Shown here one piece after another: positions 7,264 to 15,896 of a stretch of 64,000 nt of DNA (within the stretch, counting starts at the first letter, position 1; every line of letters begins with the position of its first letter). Source of the stretch: CALXXL01 sp034926605 (GTDB lineage Bacteria; Verrucomicrobiota; Lentisphaeria; Victivallales; Victivallaceae); contig JAYFQV010000009.1 in the NCBI GenBank assembly GCA_034926605.1, positions 62,001 to 126,000 on the forward strand. The letters are read 5' to 3'. Under the pieces are notes generated by a model that saw only the letters and a list, made by a program, of their open reading frames with translations, was not told the DNA's origin and ran no database searches. Both the position numbers and the translations under genes were made by a program.

Positions 7264-9438
7264 TTATTTTTCTTCGTAAGTCAACGGAGCGTCAAGTTTG
7301 ACGTTCACTATACGCGAAACCGCCAGACGTTTTACTTCGAGTCTCAGCTCGGTTTTGCCTGTGGTGGCCGCTTTGAACTCGTCGATGTTGTGCACCGCCG
7401 TATCTCCCACCTTTACAATCATCTCATACGGCTTGATTCCGGCCACGCTGGCCTTTGAACCCGGTTTTACCGATGCAACCAGTACCGCAGGGTCTTCCGG
7501 AGCCATACGCATGTAGTTGCGCACTTCACTGGTCATGTTGCACACGGTTATCCCAAGATCTTTGACATTCAATCGCTTGGCGTTGTAGTAGCACTCCGGA
7601 GCAAGTTCCACCGTCAGAGTCGCCTCTTTTATCTTGCCGTCGGAAATATATTCGATCTTGTAGGTGGAACCGATGCCTAAATCGGAAACCAGCTTGTCTA
7701 TGCCGCTGTTCAGATCCGGCCAGGGGTATGGGATTTGGTCGAAGTATTGTTCCGGCAGATCGTCGTATTCGCTCCAGGGGAAGTCGGACATATCGTCACG
7801 CTCAAACTCGTATCCGGCAAGCTCCACGGGTATTCCCGTGGCTTCCGGCGTTATGCGCAGCAGAACGTCATCCTGTTTGATGCCGGCCTTTTGGGCGGGC
7901 GAATCCAGGGTCGCATCGGTCACCAGCAACCCGAGCTTGCCACCGTTGGTCATCGACATCAGGTTGGTTGCTTCGGCCAGCTCGGGGGTGAGACGCTGAT
8001 AATCAACTCCGAACCAGCCGATTTTGAAGCGTTCCTCGGGCGGCTTGGGTGCATAAGCCGTATCGAAATCCTTCATCTTGCCCGTCAGATCCCAGGGAAT
8101 CACGCAGAAAGCGTCCGGCCCGTCGGAATAGCGGCCGTTGCGCATGGCGCGGAACATGAGCGGCAGGGTGATCAGTTTGCCGTCGGAGGAGAATCCCAGA
8201 TTGCGGGTGCCGATCATAGGGAATCGCTGATTCTGATAGCCGCGCTCGGTCGTTCCGGGTTTGGATTTTGCCGGAACCGCTTTGGCGATGACATTGTTTT
8301 CACTGACGTTGAGCATCATGTCCCAAGCGTATGAACGGTAATAGTTATCCGGCGTGACCTGGGCAAATTCCACGGGAGCTTCCCCCACTTTTTCCTGCGG
8401 CTTAACTATGAAAAGGTCGTATTCCTTCAATGCTCCCACAAAATCGGCCGGGATGACCTTGTCGCCCACCGCGACGGTTATGCGGTCGATGCGGGCGCAG
8501 TCTGCGGAACTCAGCCGAAGCGGTACCAGCAGCGTACCGTCCGCCATCAGCAGTCCGGGGGCGATGCGTTCCAGATCGCGTTGTTCGCGATAGGAATAGC
8601 GATCGCGGCGGGAGGTATCCTTGGGAGGTTCGGCCAGCTTGAATTTTACCGGGAATATGCCTGATTTCGCAATGTTCAGGATATTGAGGTGTTCCTGTTC
8701 GCGGTCGGCGGCGGAGACGCTCTGCCACTTGTCGGGAGTCAACCGCCAATTGTCGGCCATTTCCAGTTCCTCCTGAAAGTTTACCGCCAGCACATCGCCC
8801 TTGTCGTCCACGATCAGAGTGTTGGCCGGCAGCTTGAGGAAGTCCTCTCCGGATGGCAGATAGCGTACCATTCCGGTGGGAGAAAACGGTTTGGTTCCGG
8901 CCATGGTCGAGCCGTCTTCTTCCACGATGAAGAAGCTGAAGAGCTCTTCGGGAAGTTTTTCCGGGTTGGCAAACACCAGCGGTTTTACCGGGAGTGTTCC
9001 GGAGAAGTTTAGGCTTATCGCATCGCGTGACGGAAAATACGCGGCGATTTGGGCAGGAGCGGTTTTGCCGTCCATGGTTTCTATTTCGATCCGTTCGATG
9101 TTTTCCATCGGGATGCCGGGATCGCTGCTCATAACTTTATCGGTAGCGACCACAAATCCCGGAGCGCTGTACGGCTTTTTCAGATTTATATATTCGTCCG
9201 CCCCCCGGCTGTGCCATTCTCCGCAGTTGGGACATAGAAATCCGGAGATCGCGCACCCGGCTCCGGTTTCATCCACTTTCAGATAGTAGTTGACCTTCAC
9301 GGCCGAGGCGGAAAGTTTTTCGACCAGCGAGGTATTGAGCGCGCGTATCTCTTCGGCCGATTTTGTTTTTTCCGCATCTTCTCCGAAGACCGGCAGGGCC
9401 AGCAATGCCAGAGCGGCGGCTGCAAGAAAGTGTTTCAT
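7264..9438 (-). CDS. Exported double-PDZ protein, probable tandem trypsin-fold pseudoprotease
   Basis: A 724-residue protein with a cleavable signal (MKHFLAAAALALLALPVFGE). Two PDZ domains lie at about 485-610 (KIGWFGVDYQRLTPE, then SPAQKAGIKQDDVLLRI) and 620-715 (LGITVCNMTSEVR, then SKASVAGIKPYEMIVKVGD). The ~450 residues before them contain two HtrA-like halves: GFVVATD ... DAISLNF ... LIVDDKGDVLAVN, and GLLMADGTLLVPL ... YDLFIVKP ... SSDGKLITLP. Where active HtrA enzymes have a histidine and GNSGGP, these segments have neither, so catalysis looks lost. A CPNCGEWH motif near residue 70 may bind zinc. It lies 4 bases downstream of an intact DegP-like gene on the same strand, which suggests a partner or regulator of that protease. 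Confidence 0.75.
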   Translation of the reverse strand: MKHFLAAAALALLALPVFGEDAEKTKSAEEIRALNTSLVEKLSASAVKVNYYLKVDETGAGCAISGFLCPNCGEWHSRGADEYINLKKPYSAPGFVVATDKVMSSDPGIPMENIERIEIETMDGKTAPAQIAAYFPSRDAISLNFSGTLPVKPLVFANPEKLPEELFSFFIVEEDGSTMAGTKPFSPTGMVRYLPSGEDFLKLPANTLIVDDKGDVLAVNFQEELEMADNWRLTPDKWQSVSAADREQEHLNILNIAKSGIFPVKFKLAEPPKDTSRRDRYSYREQRDLERIAPGLLMADGTLLVPLRLSSADCARIDRITVAVGDKVIPADFVGALKEYDLFIVKPQEKVGEAPVEFAQVTPDNYYRSYAWDMMLNVSENNVIAKAVPAKSKPGTTERGYQNQRFPMIGTRNLGFSSDGKLITLPLMFRAMRNGRYSDGPDAFCVIPWDLTGKMKDFDTAYAPKPPEERFKIGWFGVDYQRLTPELAEATNLMSMTNGGKLGLLVTDATLDSPAQKAGIKQDDVLLRITPEATGIPVELAGYEFERDDMSDFPWSEYDDLPEQYFDQIPYPWPDLNSGIDKLVSDLGIGSTYKIEYISDGKIKEATLTVELAPECYYNAKRLNVKDLGITVCNMTSEVRNYMRMAPEDPAVLVASVKPGSKASVAGIKPYEMIVKVGDTAVHNIDEFKAATTGKTELRLEVKRLAVSRIVNVKLDAPLTYEEK

Positions 9439-9442
9439 CTTA

Positions 9443-10798
9443 TTATAACTCCTTTTCGGTGTCTTTGCTGAAGTTCAAAACCGTCTGCCGGCGGGAGCCG
9501 TTGCGCATAATGGTGATAACGGCTTTCGTGCGCAGGTGCACGTTGGAAAGCGCTTCGTCATATACTTTTTGCACTTGCTCTATGGAGGAGATTTTCCGGT
9601 TGTTTATGGCAATGATTATGTCGCCGGTACTAAGATCGCAGCTGCGGGCGTTGCCGGAGTAGTCCAGGCCGAAAACGTAAACACCTTCTTTGCAGTAATG
9701 GTACAGGTCGGGGTTGTCGAAACGGTTGATGGCCTTGACAGTGATCCCCCAGCGTTTCAGCAGCAGTTCCTGTCCTTCCACCTTGCCTTTGGCGATCGGG
9801 GTGGCGGTGATCTGGAGTGTTTTTCCGTCGCGTTCGACGGTGAAAGTCACCGGCACGTTGAACGGCAGCAGGCCGAGCTTGCGGCGCAGCAGCGGCATGT
9901 CTTCGGCGGTCATCACCGTTATCGGGGTGCCGTCGATGGCCACGATCAGATCTTTGGGAAGGAACCCGGCTTCGCGCGCCGGGCTGCCGACCTCGGTACC
10001 GGCTACCACCACGCCATGGTCGAATTCAAAATATATGTTCTGCTCGAAGTTGTGCAGTTCCTGGAGTTCCAGTCCCAGCCAGGCCCAGTTTGCCTTCTTG
10101 TATTCACGAAGACGCGGCAGAACGTCAAGGATGGTGGGGGCCGGAACCGAAAAAGCGATGTCTCCGCCGAACAGCGTGCCGAGGGTGTTGATACCTACCA
10201 CCTTGCCTTTGGTGTTGACCAGCGGTCCGCCGGAATTGCCGGGAGAAATGGATGCGTCGGTTTGGTACCACAACGAATATTCGCTGGCTCCGGGCAGGAA
10301 TCGGTTGGAGCATGATATGATGCCGATTGACACTGAGCGGTTCATTCCCCACGGCGCTCCCATCGCCATCACGAACTCTCCCTCCTGCACCGGTTCGGTC
10401 TCGAATTCGGCGCAGGGCAGGGGCGGGGTGTTCTCCGGCATTTTCAGCTTCAGCAGTGCCAGATCGACATCTTTGTCGAATCCGACGATTTCGGCGTCGT
10501 ATGCCTGGGCGGTGTTGAGCTGACAGCGGATGTGGCTGGCTTTGTCGGCAACATGAAAGTTGGTGAGGACTTCGCCGTCCGGCGAGATTATCACGCCGGA
10601 TCCTCCGATGATGTTGGCGTCGTCGGTGCCGCTTTCGGTGTTGGCCGCGACGGCATGGATGTAGACCACGCAGGGGAACACCTTGGCGTTGGCCGACTCC
10701 ACCACCTGCTGAAATTCGCTCGAATAGGGCGCGATGTCGGATGCACACCCTACGGCCAGTGCGGCGGCCGCCACCGGGATCAGAAACTTGAACCGCAT
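9443..10798 (-). CDS. DegP/HtrA-family serine protease, lipoprotein form
   Basis: A 451-residue envelope protease of family S1C, which degrades or refolds damaged exported proteins. The start at 10798 is preceded by AGGAG at good distance and gives a lipoprotein signal (AVGC, Cys18); the longer open frame has no ribosome site. The catalytic triad is present: H82 in TNFHVAD, D112 in DKDVDLALL, S189 in SPGNSGGP. Two PDZ domains follow at about 240-335 (SPAREAGFLPKDLIVAIDG) and 365-445. Lipid anchoring is uncommon in HtrA proteins and would tether it to a membrane. The gene has its own promoter and leads a two-gene unit with the double-PDZ protein. Confidence 0.9.
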   Translation of the reverse strand: MRFKFLIPVAAAALAVGCASDIAPYSSEFQQVVESANAKVFPCVVYIHAVAANTESGTDDANIIGGSGVIISPDGEVLTNFHVADKASHIRCQLNTAQAYDAEIVGFDKDVDLALLKLKMPENTPPLPCAEFETEPVQEGEFVMAMGAPWGMNRSVSIGIISCSNRFLPGASEYSLWYQTDASISPGNSGGPLVNTKGKVVGINTLGTLFGGDIAFSVPAPTILDVLPRLREYKKANWAWLGLELQELHNFEQNIYFEFDHGVVVAGTEVGSPAREAGFLPKDLIVAIDGTPITVMTAEDMPLLRRKLGLLPFNVPVTFTVERDGKTLQITATPIAKGKVEGQELLLKRWGITVKAINRFDNPDLYHYCKEGVYVFGLDYSGNARSCDLSTGDIIIAINNRKISSIEQVQKVYDEALSNVHLRTKAVITIMRNGSRRQTVLNFSKDTEKEL

Positions 10799-10845
10799 CG
10801 GAGTTCTCCTTGATTTATATTGTGGCAGAACATGGCTTCCGGCTA

Positions 10846-10874
10846 ACAATATCATGACTTTTTTGTAATGACAA
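10846..10874 (-). promoter_or_regulatory. Promoter of the DegP-like gene
   Basis: On the minus strand TTGTCA (10874-10869), 17-base spacer, TATTGT (10851-10846). It lies between the candidate small-RNA terminator and the protease start at 10798. Confidence 0.5.
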
Positions 10875-10910
10875 GTGTCGATTCTTTAAAAAGACATATT
10901 TTTCCCGAAT

Positions 10911-10935
10911 AAAAAAAAGCGGCCTTGCGGCCGCG
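10911..10935 (-). terminator. Terminator of the candidate small RNA
   Basis: On the minus strand GCGGCC, loop GCAA, GGCCGC, then eight T (10918-10911). No protein-coding gene on this strand ends just upstream of it. Confidence 0.8.
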
Positions 10936-10981
10936 GAGAGGAAGGGAATCAAAACTCGGGAACGTCGTTTTGCCTCTCTGA
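10911..10981 (-). ncRNA. Candidate ~71-nt small RNA
   Basis: A near-perfect promoter (10988-11016) fires leftwards into a segment with no reading frame that ends at a strong terminator. The predicted transcript from ~10981 to 10911 folds well: GAGAGG pairs with CCUCUC, an inner CAAAAC pairs with GUUUUG around GACGUUCCCGA, and then GCGGCC-GCAA-GGCCGC closes with eight U. I do not recognise the family. The downstream DegP-like gene has a separate promoter, so an independent sRNA is the favoured reading; a leader with an attenuator for that protease is the alternative. Confidence 0.6.
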
Positions 10982-10987
10982 ACAAAG

Positions 10988-11016
10988 AGTATACCGAAAA
11001 CCTGCGAAAAAGTCAA
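10988..11016 (-). promoter_or_regulatory. Promoter of the candidate small RNA
   Basis: On the minus strand TTGACT (11016-11011), 17-base spacer, TATACT (10993-10988). It is the closest match to the sigma-70 consensus in this intergenic region and predicts a start near 10981. Confidence 0.65.
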
Positions 11017-11036
11017 TACTGCCAATGTAAAAAAAG

Positions 11037-11065
11037 TTGAAAAAACCCGATAACGGCGTTATTTT
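11037..11065 (+). promoter_or_regulatory. Promoter of the secreted GH20 gene
   Basis: TTGAAA (11037-11042), 17-base spacer, TATTTT (11060-11065), 22 bases before the ATG at 11088. It is divergent from the small-RNA promoter. Confidence 0.5.
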
Positions 11066-11087
11066 AGCGCAAAACGCGAGGAATTTT

Positions 11088-13238
11088 ATGAAAAAAGTCT
11101 TTTTATGCCTGGTCTTTGCTTGGGGAACGGCGCTGCTGGCGCGGGAATTGTTGCTGACACCGGCTCCGGCCAGATTCGAGTGGGGTGATGAAGAGACGGT
11201 GCTGGCTCCGGCGGACTGGCTGAACGTCGAGATCGATCCGACCGACGATCCCGTGCTGCCGCCGGAAGGCTACAAGCTTACCGTCACCGGTACCGGCGCA
11301 TCCGTTTCCGGCGCCGACGCGGCCGGGCGTTACTATGCGCTGGTTACCTTGGAGAATCTGCGCACCCTCTATCCGGACGGCATACCGGCGGTGACCATAA
11401 TCGATTTTCCGTCCGTGGCCTATCGCGGGATAATGGTGGATGTGGCCCGTCATTTCATTCCGATGGAAAACCTTGAAAAGTTCATCGACATGATGGCGCG
11501 CTATAAGTTCAACTACCTTCAGCTGCACCTTTCCGACGATCAGGGCTGGCGCATCGAAATCAAAAAATATCCAAAACTGACCGAGGTCGGCGCCGTGCGC
11601 GGCCCCTCCGAGATATGGCCGCAGGACGGCAAGAAGTATGGCCCGTATTTCTATACTCAGGATCAGATGCGCGCGCTTATAAAATATGCGGCGGAACGCT
11701 CCATAACCATCGTGCCGGAGATCGACCTGCCCGGGCACAGTCTTGCCGCGTTGTCCAGTTATCCGGAACTTGGCTGCACCGGCGGCCCGTACAAGCCGAT
11801 GACCAGATGGGGAATATCCAAGGACGTGCTGTGCGCCGGCAATCCGTTTACCCGTGAATTCGTGAGCGACGTGGTGGCCGAACTCGCCGGACTGTTTCCC
11901 GGCCCGTACATTCACCTCGGCGGCGACGAATGTCCGCTTACCCGGTGGGAGGATTGCCCGCGTTGTCAGATGGCGGTGGCGGAGCTGGGACTTTCCGGAG
12001 TGGAACAGTTAGAAGATCGGTTGCTTGCGGATTTTTCCGGTTATGTCGAGAAAAACGGCAAGCGGATGATCGGTTGGGATGAGATGCTTACCGGTGAAAT
12101 TCCCGGCGACGCCGTAATCATGGCCTGGCGCGGAAACTACGGTGCGCGAAACGCCGCCAGGCGTGCGCATGACGTGGTGGTGGCCAGCTATTCCCATTGC
12201 TACTTCGATTACGCTCAGACCTCCAGTCACAAGGAGGAGGAATGGTGCGCCGCCCCCGTTTGCACCGATCTGCGGCGGGTATACAGTTTTTCAACCGATC
12301 TTCTGCCCGGCGATCCCGCCGCCAAGCATATCGTCGGCGCACAGGCCGAACTTTGGAGCGAGGGCATATTCACTCCCGCCGATCTCGAATATAAGGCCTG
12401 CCCGCGGATGATCGCGCTGTCCGAGGCGCTTTGGAGTCCGAAATCCGCCCGCGATTTCCAGTCGTTTGCACGTCGTGTCGCTGGGGAAATGCGTTTTCTG
12501 CGCGGCAATGGCGTGAGCGCCCGCTTTGCCCCCGCCACGTTGCCGGCCACCGTCTATTTTTCCGACGAATTTGTTTACGACATCGGCCAATTGCCCGACG
12601 GGGTGGACATCCTTTATACACTCGACGGTTCGCGGCCGTCGGCTTCGCAGTCTGCCGCACGTTACAGCGAGAAGCGCCCGCGGGTGACCGCCGATGCCGA
12701 TCTGGTGCTTGAATACGAATTTTCCGGCCTGCCGGCGCCGCAGCGGCCGTTCCCCGCCACTCGCTCCGCGTTGCGCAAGGCGGTGCCGGTTCCTGCGGTC
12801 AAAGACGTGTCGGCGCGGCCCGGCTTCTGGTTCGATTACCGGGTGGGCCAGGTGCGCGGAGGCATGATGCGCACCAATCTCGATTTCGATCCGGAGCCGT
12901 CGCTTTTCCGCTCCGGCGGGGGGTGGTCCGGCTCGGTGGAAGGCTATTTCCTCGCACCGGAAACCGCCAACTACGAGTTCTCAATCGCCTGTTGCGGTAC
13001 CGTGACCATTGCCCTGAAAGGAGCAGAACCGTTCACCTACACCGGAGACGGCGTTTTCCACAGTATCGAGAAAAGCTATCTGCTTGAAAAGGGGTATCAT
13101 CCGGTGCGCATAGATTTCAGCCTGGCCGCCCCCGGCGGTCATCATAACGGTATGCAGCTCTATGTGGCTCGCGGGCTGGGCCGCCAGCTGCCTTTGGCGC
13201 AGTTTTTGTTCCACGGCGGAGAAAACAACGCAAAATAA
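11088..13238 (+). CDS. Secreted GH20 beta-N-acetylhexosaminidase with PA14-like domain
   Basis: A 716-residue exported glycoside hydrolase that should remove terminal N-acetylhexosamine from chitin oligomers or host glycans. The start at 11088 has GAGG at 11078-11081 and gives a signal peptide; the longer open frame begins inside the promoter. After a small N-terminal GH20b-like domain, the barrel shows YLQLHLSDDQGWRIEIKKYP, PGHSLAALSSYPELG and the catalytic pair D280-E281 in HLGGDECP. Residues ~500-560 (YTLDGSRPSASQSAARYS) match the C-terminal chitobiase-type domain, and ~570-716 resemble PA14 (GYFLAPETANYEFSI), a carbohydrate-binding fold. No polysaccharide-uptake genes are adjacent. Confidence 0.92.
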   Translation: MKKVFLCLVFAWGTALLARELLLTPAPARFEWGDEETVLAPADWLNVEIDPTDDPVLPPEGYKLTVTGTGASVSGADAAGRYYALVTLENLRTLYPDGIPAVTIIDFPSVAYRGIMVDVARHFIPMENLEKFIDMMARYKFNYLQLHLSDDQGWRIEIKKYPKLTEVGAVRGPSEIWPQDGKKYGPYFYTQDQMRALIKYAAERSITIVPEIDLPGHSLAALSSYPELGCTGGPYKPMTRWGISKDVLCAGNPFTREFVSDVVAELAGLFPGPYIHLGGDECPLTRWEDCPRCQMAVAELGLSGVEQLEDRLLADFSGYVEKNGKRMIGWDEMLTGEIPGDAVIMAWRGNYGARNAARRAHDVVVASYSHCYFDYAQTSSHKEEEWCAAPVCTDLRRVYSFSTDLLPGDPAAKHIVGAQAELWSEGIFTPADLEYKACPRMIALSEALWSPKSARDFQSFARRVAGEMRFLRGNGVSARFAPATLPATVYFSDEFVYDIGQLPDGVDILYTLDGSRPSASQSAARYSEKRPRVTADADLVLEYEFSGLPAPQRPFPATRSALRKAVPVPAVKDVSARPGFWFDYRVGQVRGGMMRTNLDFDPEPSLFRSGGGWSGSVEGYFLAPETANYEFSIACCGTVTIALKGAEPFTYTGDGVFHSIEKSYLLEKGYHPVRIDFSLAAPGGHHNGMQLYVARGLGRQLPLAQFLFHGGENNAK

Positions 13239-13251
13239 ACGGCACTCCCGC

Positions 13252-13280
13252 TTGAAAAAAACGCGAAACGGCGCTAATAG
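13252..13280 (+). promoter_or_regulatory. Promoter of the TPR gene
   Basis: TTGAAA (13252-13257), 17-base spacer, TAATAG (13275-13280), 39 bases before the ATG at 13320. Confidence 0.4.
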
Positions 13281-13319
13281 TATAAGGTTATGCTGTATTT
13301 TTAATGAGGAAACAATAAT

Positions 13320-14699
13320 ATGGAAAAACAAGCTATTCACGACGTTCACGTCAGTGTTCGCGACATGTACAAGCGGGCACTCGCTTGCGCCGACGATCCG
13401 AAAAATCGCGACTACGCCATCACGCTTCTGTCCGAAGTGGTGCGTCGCGCTCCCGCGCTGGAGGTGGCCCGCAAGAAGCTTCGCGAACTGGAACTTGCTA
13501 AGAAACCGGGCTTTTTTGCCAAGCTAGCCGCCTCCAGTTCCAGCCGCAAGGCGCTTCCGGCGATTCAGAGCGAGATGACTCAGAGTCCGCTGCGCGCCTT
13601 GGCCCTTTGTGAGGCCGAGCTGGCCAAGAATCTCAACAATCCGGCGGTGCTACGGCTGATGGCCGCCGCGGCGCGCGCGTTGAAAGCGGAGTTTATCGAG
13701 ATTGAGGCGATGGAACTGCTGCATGAGTTTTTGCCAGCCGACATGGATGTCTCGAAAAGTCTGGCCGAGCTTTACAAGCAGGCCGGAATGTTGGTCAAGC
13801 GCGCCGAACTGCTGACCGTGCTGGCCAACAAGAATCCCGGCAGCTATGAGCTTCAGGACGCCGCCAAGCTGGCGATGAATGACATGAAGTCGATTCGCGA
13901 AGAGGAAAAGCTTCAGGCCATGCGGGAAAAGATGTCCGCCACCAAGGCCAACGTCACGCTGCAGCTTGAGGGCAGCACCATTCATGACGAACGCCAGGCC
14001 CGGACCCTGATCAGTAAATTTACTGCCGAACTGGCCGCCGCCGATTCTCTCGACATGCGCCGCAAACTCGCAGAGGCCTACATGGTGGCGAAGGAATACG
14101 ATAACGCGATCAAGCAGCTCGAGTACGTGGCCCAGAAGCTGGGTACCGCCGATCCGGCGCTGGACAAGGCGATCGAGCAGGGCTATGTGGCCAAGTTCGA
14201 CGCCTACATCGACGCGCTTAAGGCCAATCCGGATGATTATGAGAACGCCGCGCAGCAGATCGAGGAATACAGCAAGCAGCGCGACGAGTTCCGCCTGCAG
14301 CGCGCCGAAAACCGGCTTAAACTGTATCCCAACGACTCCCAGCTGCAGTTCGATTACGCGGCGCTGTGCTATGCCGGCGGACGGATCAACGAAGCCGTCG
14401 AATACTTCGAGGAGGCAGCGAAGAGCCAGCGGCTCAAGGTTGCCGCCAGCATCTACCTCGGCCGTTGCGCGATTCGCCGCCGCGACTATGACGCGGCCAT
14501 CGAACGCCTGAACATCGCAATCAAGGAACTTCTGACGATGGACAAGCGCAAACTTGAGGCGCTTTACTATCTCGGCATGGCCTACGAACGCGCCAACCGC
14601 TTCGAGGAGGCCAAGGCTCAATATGACCTGATTCAGAACAATCATCCGGGGTATCGCGATGTCGAAGAGCACATTGCGTTGTGCAAGGAGAATTTGTGA
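13320..14699 (+). CDS. Cytoplasmic TPR-repeat protein
   Basis: A 459-residue protein with no signal peptide or membrane segment, made almost wholly of helical repeats. Clear TPR-type units lie in the second half: DMRRKLAEAYMVAKEYDNAI, DYAALCYAGGRINEAVEYFE, IYLGRCAIRRRDYDAAIERL and YYLGMAYERANRFEEAKAQY. The N-terminal third is also helical and Ala/Leu/Lys-rich. Such proteins act as scaffolds; no enzymatic motif is visible. It precedes the Ala/Pro-rich membrane protein and the two secretin-like genes, but the next gene has its own promoter, so joint function is only inferred. Confidence 0.8.
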   Translation: MEKQAIHDVHVSVRDMYKRALACADDPKNRDYAITLLSEVVRRAPALEVARKKLRELELAKKPGFFAKLAASSSSRKALPAIQSEMTQSPLRALALCEAELAKNLNNPAVLRLMAAAARALKAEFIEIEAMELLHEFLPADMDVSKSLAELYKQAGMLVKRAELLTVLANKNPGSYELQDAAKLAMNDMKSIREEEKLQAMREKMSATKANVTLQLEGSTIHDERQARTLISKFTAELAAADSLDMRRKLAEAYMVAKEYDNAIKQLEYVAQKLGTADPALDKAIEQGYVAKFDAYIDALKANPDDYENAAQQIEEYSKQRDEFRLQRAENRLKLYPNDSQLQFDYAALCYAGGRINEAVEYFEEAAKSQRLKVAASIYLGRCAIRRRDYDAAIERLNIAIKELLTMDKRKLEALYYLGMAYERANRFEEAKAQYDLIQNNHPGYRDVEEHIALCKENL

Positions 14700-14718
14700 T
14701 TTTTCCGGTTCCAGCCTA

Positions 14719-14747
14719 TTGACTTTTTGGCGGTTAGGCACTATATT
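14719..14747 (+). promoter_or_regulatory. Promoter of the Ala/Pro-rich protein gene
   Basis: TTGACT (14719-14724), 17-base spacer, TATATT (14742-14747). One of the strongest promoter matches in the window. Confidence 0.65.
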
Positions 14748-14791
14748 CTGAACGTGATAGTTTAAATAAAACATTTTATAAGAGGATTCAT

Positions 14792-15700
14792 ATGAGCGAT
14801 AACAACGAGTTTCTGAAGGGGATTCCAACCCCGAAATCGGCGGAGGATTCCGCTCCCGCGACCACCGACACCGGCAATGTGCCGAAAGTGGAGGCGGACG
14901 ATACCCGAACCCGCAAGACCGTGAAGCTCTCTGCCGCCGGAATGATGCCGAACCTTAACAAGCTTCGTCCGGAGGATTTGGCGGTGGCCAAGCCCACTCC
15001 GTCCGCTCCGCCGGTTGGCGGCGCCGCTCCCATGGGTGCCCCCGATTCTCCGACTGTGCGTCTTCGCCCGGTCGGTGGCGCCATTCCCACTCCCGGCGCC
15101 CATCCCACACCGGCCGCTGCTCCCGCCGCCGGAACGGATACCGGCAATGTACCGAAACAGAATGCCGCCGAGGATACCCGCACCCGCCGCACCGTGCGCA
15201 TTACCGCCGCAAGTGTTGAGGATACGGTGAAATTGCAGCGCGGCGCCGCTCCGGCTGCGCCAAGTGCTCCTGCTGCTCCGGAGGCTCCGGCTGCTCCGAC
15301 CGCCGAGGCGCCCAAGCCGAAGCTTTCCATTCCGAAGCCCGCTGCTCCCGCCTCGGCTCCCGCGGCACCGACCGCGTCGGCCGCTGCTCCCGCGGCACCG
15401 GCCGAAGCCGGTGCTCCGGCCACCGGTCGTGTGCGTCGTGAGAAGGCGCAGTTGAACTTGGTCAAGGAAGCCGGACCGGCCCAAGGGCCGTCCCGTGTGG
15501 AAAAAGATATGGCCGCGATTGCCGGCAATAAAGTAGGCGGCGGCAGTAACGAGGTATCTCCCGTTTATACCGTGATAGCGGCAATCACCCTGCTGGCGTT
15601 GATAGCCACCGTGGTGTTCAGCTCGCAGTATTTGAACATCTGGCAGCCCCAGTGGGCCGATGGATTCACGATACTGCCTTCCGCTTCCGAGTCCAAATAA
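14792..15700 (+). CDS. Ala/Pro-rich single-pass membrane protein with duplicated motif
   Basis: A 302-residue low-complexity protein of unknown family. A 25-residue block is present twice (26-50 and 116-140), both beginning DTGNVPK and ending in DTRTR[KR]TV[KR] plus a hydrophobic residue; single copies of the short core PTVRL and DTVKL lie between and after. Residues 150-235 are Ala/Pro repeats, a flexible linker. One membrane helix (about 257-277) sits near the C-terminus, leaving an aromatic-rich ~25-residue tail, so most of the protein is probably cytoplasmic. It has its own promoter and terminator. The Thr-rich basic cores could be phosphorylation or docking sites; that is inference. Confidence 0.75.
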   Translation: MSDNNEFLKGIPTPKSAEDSAPATTDTGNVPKVEADDTRTRKTVKLSAAGMMPNLNKLRPEDLAVAKPTPSAPPVGGAAPMGAPDSPTVRLRPVGGAIPTPGAHPTPAAAPAAGTDTGNVPKQNAAEDTRTRRTVRITAASVEDTVKLQRGAAPAAPSAPAAPEAPAAPTAEAPKPKLSIPKPAAPASAPAAPTASAAAPAAPAEAGAPATGRVRREKAQLNLVKEAGPAQGPSRVEKDMAAIAGNKVGGGSNEVSPVYTVIAAITLLALIATVVFSSQYLNIWQPQWADGFTILPSASESK

Positions 15701-15717
15701 CTTGGATGACTTAAGAG

Positions 15718-15747
15718 ACGGCCGCTTCAATGCGGCCGTTTTTTTTT
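15718..15747 (+). terminator. Rho-independent terminator
   Basis: ACGGCCGC, loop TTCAAT, GCGGCCGT, then at least eight T. It ends the Ala/Pro-rich gene unit. Confidence 0.92.
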
Positions 15748-15817
15748 GCATTTCACGAAAATAAGCCGGATTTTTCATGACCCATTCCTATTTTTTGAAA
15801 AAAAGACTGGAATTTTG

Positions 15818-15846
15818 TTGATTTTTCGCCGCATCAGTGTTTATTT
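15818..15846 (+). promoter_or_regulatory. Possible promoter of the secretin-like operon
   Basis: TTGATT (15818-15823), 17-base spacer, TTATTT (15841-15846), about 50 bases before the start at 15897, in the AT-rich gap after the upstream terminator. Confidence 0.35.
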
Positions 15847-15896
15847 GTTTTTTGAAGAACCATTTGCGATTGAAAACAGACCGGGAAGGAGGAGGT

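Noticed and set aside
10911..10935. Terminator belonging to a plus-strand gene
   Set aside because: The T-run is on the minus strand and no plus-strand gene ends there; it matches the end of the minus-strand small RNA.
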